Under the pieces are notes generated by a model. The model saw nothing but the letters and a program-made list of their open reading frames with translations, was not told the DNA's origin and did no database searches. The position numbers and the translations under genes are program-made. Source: Algoriphagus aquimarinus (GTDB lineage Bacteria; Bacteroidota; Bacteroidia; Cytophagales; Cyclobacteriaceae). From it: 64,000 bases of DNA. Location: positions 62,001 through 126,000 of the forward strand of contig NZ_VORW01000007.1 in assembly GCF_007997215.1 (NCBI RefSeq). Reading direction: 5' to 3'. Positions 62,850-64,000 of this stretch are shown here, one piece after another; position 1 is the stretch's first letter, and each line of letters begins with the position of its first letter.

Positions 62850-64000
62850 ATGAAGCACACTTTACTCGCATTTGCATTTCTCTTGATTTTCCAGAATGGC
62901 TACTCGCAGGAGCAGATTTATTCAGGTAATTATGAGCTTGCAGCAAGATTCTCTCCGGAGAAAATGAAAAAACTGGTTTTCTCTACCCGAGTTGACCCAC
63001 ATTGGTTGAAGAAATCAGATCGCTTTTGGTACGAATTCGAAACTAGCAAGGGCAAAAACTGGTACTTGGTAGATCCAGTTAGAAAAACCAAAAGTCAACT
63101 TTTTGACAAGGATAAGCTGGCGATGGAAATCACCAAAATCACCAAAGATCCTGTAGATGGACTTCATCTGAAACTGGATGATTTGAAATTCCTTGAAGAT
63201 GAAAACACGATCAAGTTCAAGGTAAAAGGAACTGAAGATGTGCTGAAAAAGGACTGGGCTGAGATCAAGGAAAAAGATAAGAGCAAGAAGGATTCTATGG
63301 AAAAGAAGACTTTTGTTTTTCACTATAACATAGGAAATCAGCAGCTCACAGAAATCACCGATGCCGCGAAAGATCCTGAGCGAATGTCTTGGGCGAATAT
63401 CGCTCCTGATTCTTCCAAGGTTCTTTTTGCGAAGAAAAGTAATCTCTACTGGATGGATAAGGCAAACTTCCTGAAGGCTGTAAAAGATGAAAAAGACAGC
63501 ACCATTGTAGAACATCAGTTGACAGAGGACGGAGAGGAAAACTTCGAATATGGATCTAGTGGAAGGGGAGAAGACAACGAGGAGACGGAGAAAAATAAGG
63601 AGAAGCGTCAGAGAGTTGGTGCTTATTGGAGTACAGATTCCAAGCAATTTGTGATGACCAGAACGGATCAGCGTAAGGTGAAAGACCTTTGGGTGATTCA
63701 CAGTACTAAGAATCCTAGACCAACGCTTGAGACTTATAAGTATGCAATGCCTGGTGATAAGGAACAGCCAATTACCTATTTGATGCATTATTCTTTTGAC
63801 TCAGAAGAGCTGTCCAACCTTCCAGTGGCGACATTCAAAGATCAATCATTGAATATTTATAATACAAGCGCTACTGAAAGTTCCAGAGATGATGACTTCA
63901 GACCGATCACCTGGCTGGGTGACTTGGATGAGTTTTACTATGCTGTTACGTCCAGAGATTTGAAAAAAGTGGATATCTATAGATGGAACCTTGCCTCTAA
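62850..64000 (+). CDS. S9-family prolyl oligopeptidase with DPP-IV N-terminal propeller (3' partial)
   Basis: The frame starts at ATG 62850 and stays open to the end of the window; 383 residues are visible. A Sec signal peptide (HTLLAFAFLLIFQNGYSQEQ) marks export. The rest is the beta-propeller domain typical of DPP-IV-type peptidases of Bacteroidetes (RFWYEFETSKGKNWYLVDP, MSWANIAPDSSKVLFAKKSN, GAYWSTDSKQFVMTRTDQRK). A Glu/Lys-rich charged loop lies at about residue 225-250. The catalytic Ser-Asp-His domain is beyond the window, so activity cannot be judged. Confidence 0.88.
   Translation, partial: MKHTLLAFAFLLIFQNGYSQEQIYSGNYELAARFSPEKMKKLVFSTRVDPHWLKKSDRFWYEFETSKGKNWYLVDPVRKTKSQLFDKDKLAMEITKITKDPVDGLHLKLDDLKFLEDENTIKFKVKGTEDVLKKDWAEIKEKDKSKKDSMEKKTFVFHYNIGNQQLTEITDAAKDPERMSWANIAPDSSKVLFAKKSNLYWMDKANFLKAVKDEKDSTIVEHQLTEDGEENFEYGSSGRGEDNEETEKNKEKRQRVGAYWSTDSKQFVMTRTDQRKVKDLWVIHSTKNPRPTLETYKYAMPGDKEQPITYLMHYSFDSEELSNLPVATFKDQSLNIYNTSATESSRDDDFRPITWLGDLDEFYYAVTSRDLKKVDIYRWNLAS

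Noticed and set aside
63015..63788. Antisense open frame of 257 codons
   Set aside because: It runs opposite to the clear S9 peptidase frame with signal peptide and propeller motifs; the antisense product has Phe/Leu/Ser-rich composition typical of a shadow frame.

Overview
The window is about 64 kb of chromosome from a Bacteroidetes bacterium, most like the Cytophagales/Cyclobacteriaceae (an Algoriphagus-like marine or soil heterotroph). This is inferred from the SusC/SusD pair, BACON-GH5 and GH20 lipoproteins, DUF2027-Smr and DUF2207-LemA genes, a BlaI/M56 pair behind a TAnnTTTG-type promoter, weak Shine-Dalgarno sites and moderate GC. I saw no tRNA, rRNA, CRISPR array, prophage or intact insertion sequence. 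Genes are densely packed, with many 4-nt or shorter junctions. The species is not determined.

Region 1 (1-10758) is the most interesting part. A SusC (5' end cut by the window) and SusD uptake pair is followed by RraA-fold protein, enolase-superfamily enzyme, RraA-fold protein, enolase-superfamily enzyme, then a BASS-family Na+ symporter. Both RraA-like proteins have Sec signal peptides and both enolase-superfamily enzymes have twin-arginine leaders. Dehydration and aldol cleavage of acid sugars may therefore take place outside the cytoplasm, with the symporter importing the organic acid product. This is a hypothesis built from family knowledge and gene order.

Region 2 (10760-20648) holds mixed housekeeping and accessory genes: NTF2-like protein, two cupins, CDF metal exporter, solitary BACON-GH5 glucanase, Bcr/CflA exporter, TMEM175-like channel, formylglycine sulfatase and an RhlE-type helicase. 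A nested inverted repeat lies at 18875-18998.

Region 3 (20861-26817) has a second cluster of oxidation genes: a lipoprotein fusing a PVC-type dehydrogenase propeller, HEAT-like segment and cytochrome c, then a Tat-exported sugar isomerase/epimerase-like TIM barrel and an SDR. A DHFR-like reductase and a TPR-like protein follow on the other strand.

Region 4 (27142-42380): DUF2207/LemA pair, KatG, 2OG oxygenase, polysaccharide deacetylase, GntP gluconate permease, GH20 hexosaminidase, thioesterase, and a tightly packed four-gene unit starting with a photolyase.

Region 5 (42644-54903): TamB and TsaD diverge from a shared start base. Downstream of TsaD come SmpB, an NlpC/P60 protein lacking its catalytic residues, HNH nuclease, a lipocalin-like protein, DUF1328 and DUF502 membrane proteins, an SMR exporter, an Nramp-UspA fusion and RNase HII.

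Region 6 (54875-64000): a GH63 glucosidase, a BlaI/M56 regulatory pair with two operator dyads lying on the promoter elements, a metallophosphoesterase/glycosyltransferase pair and the 5' part of an S9 peptidase running off the end.
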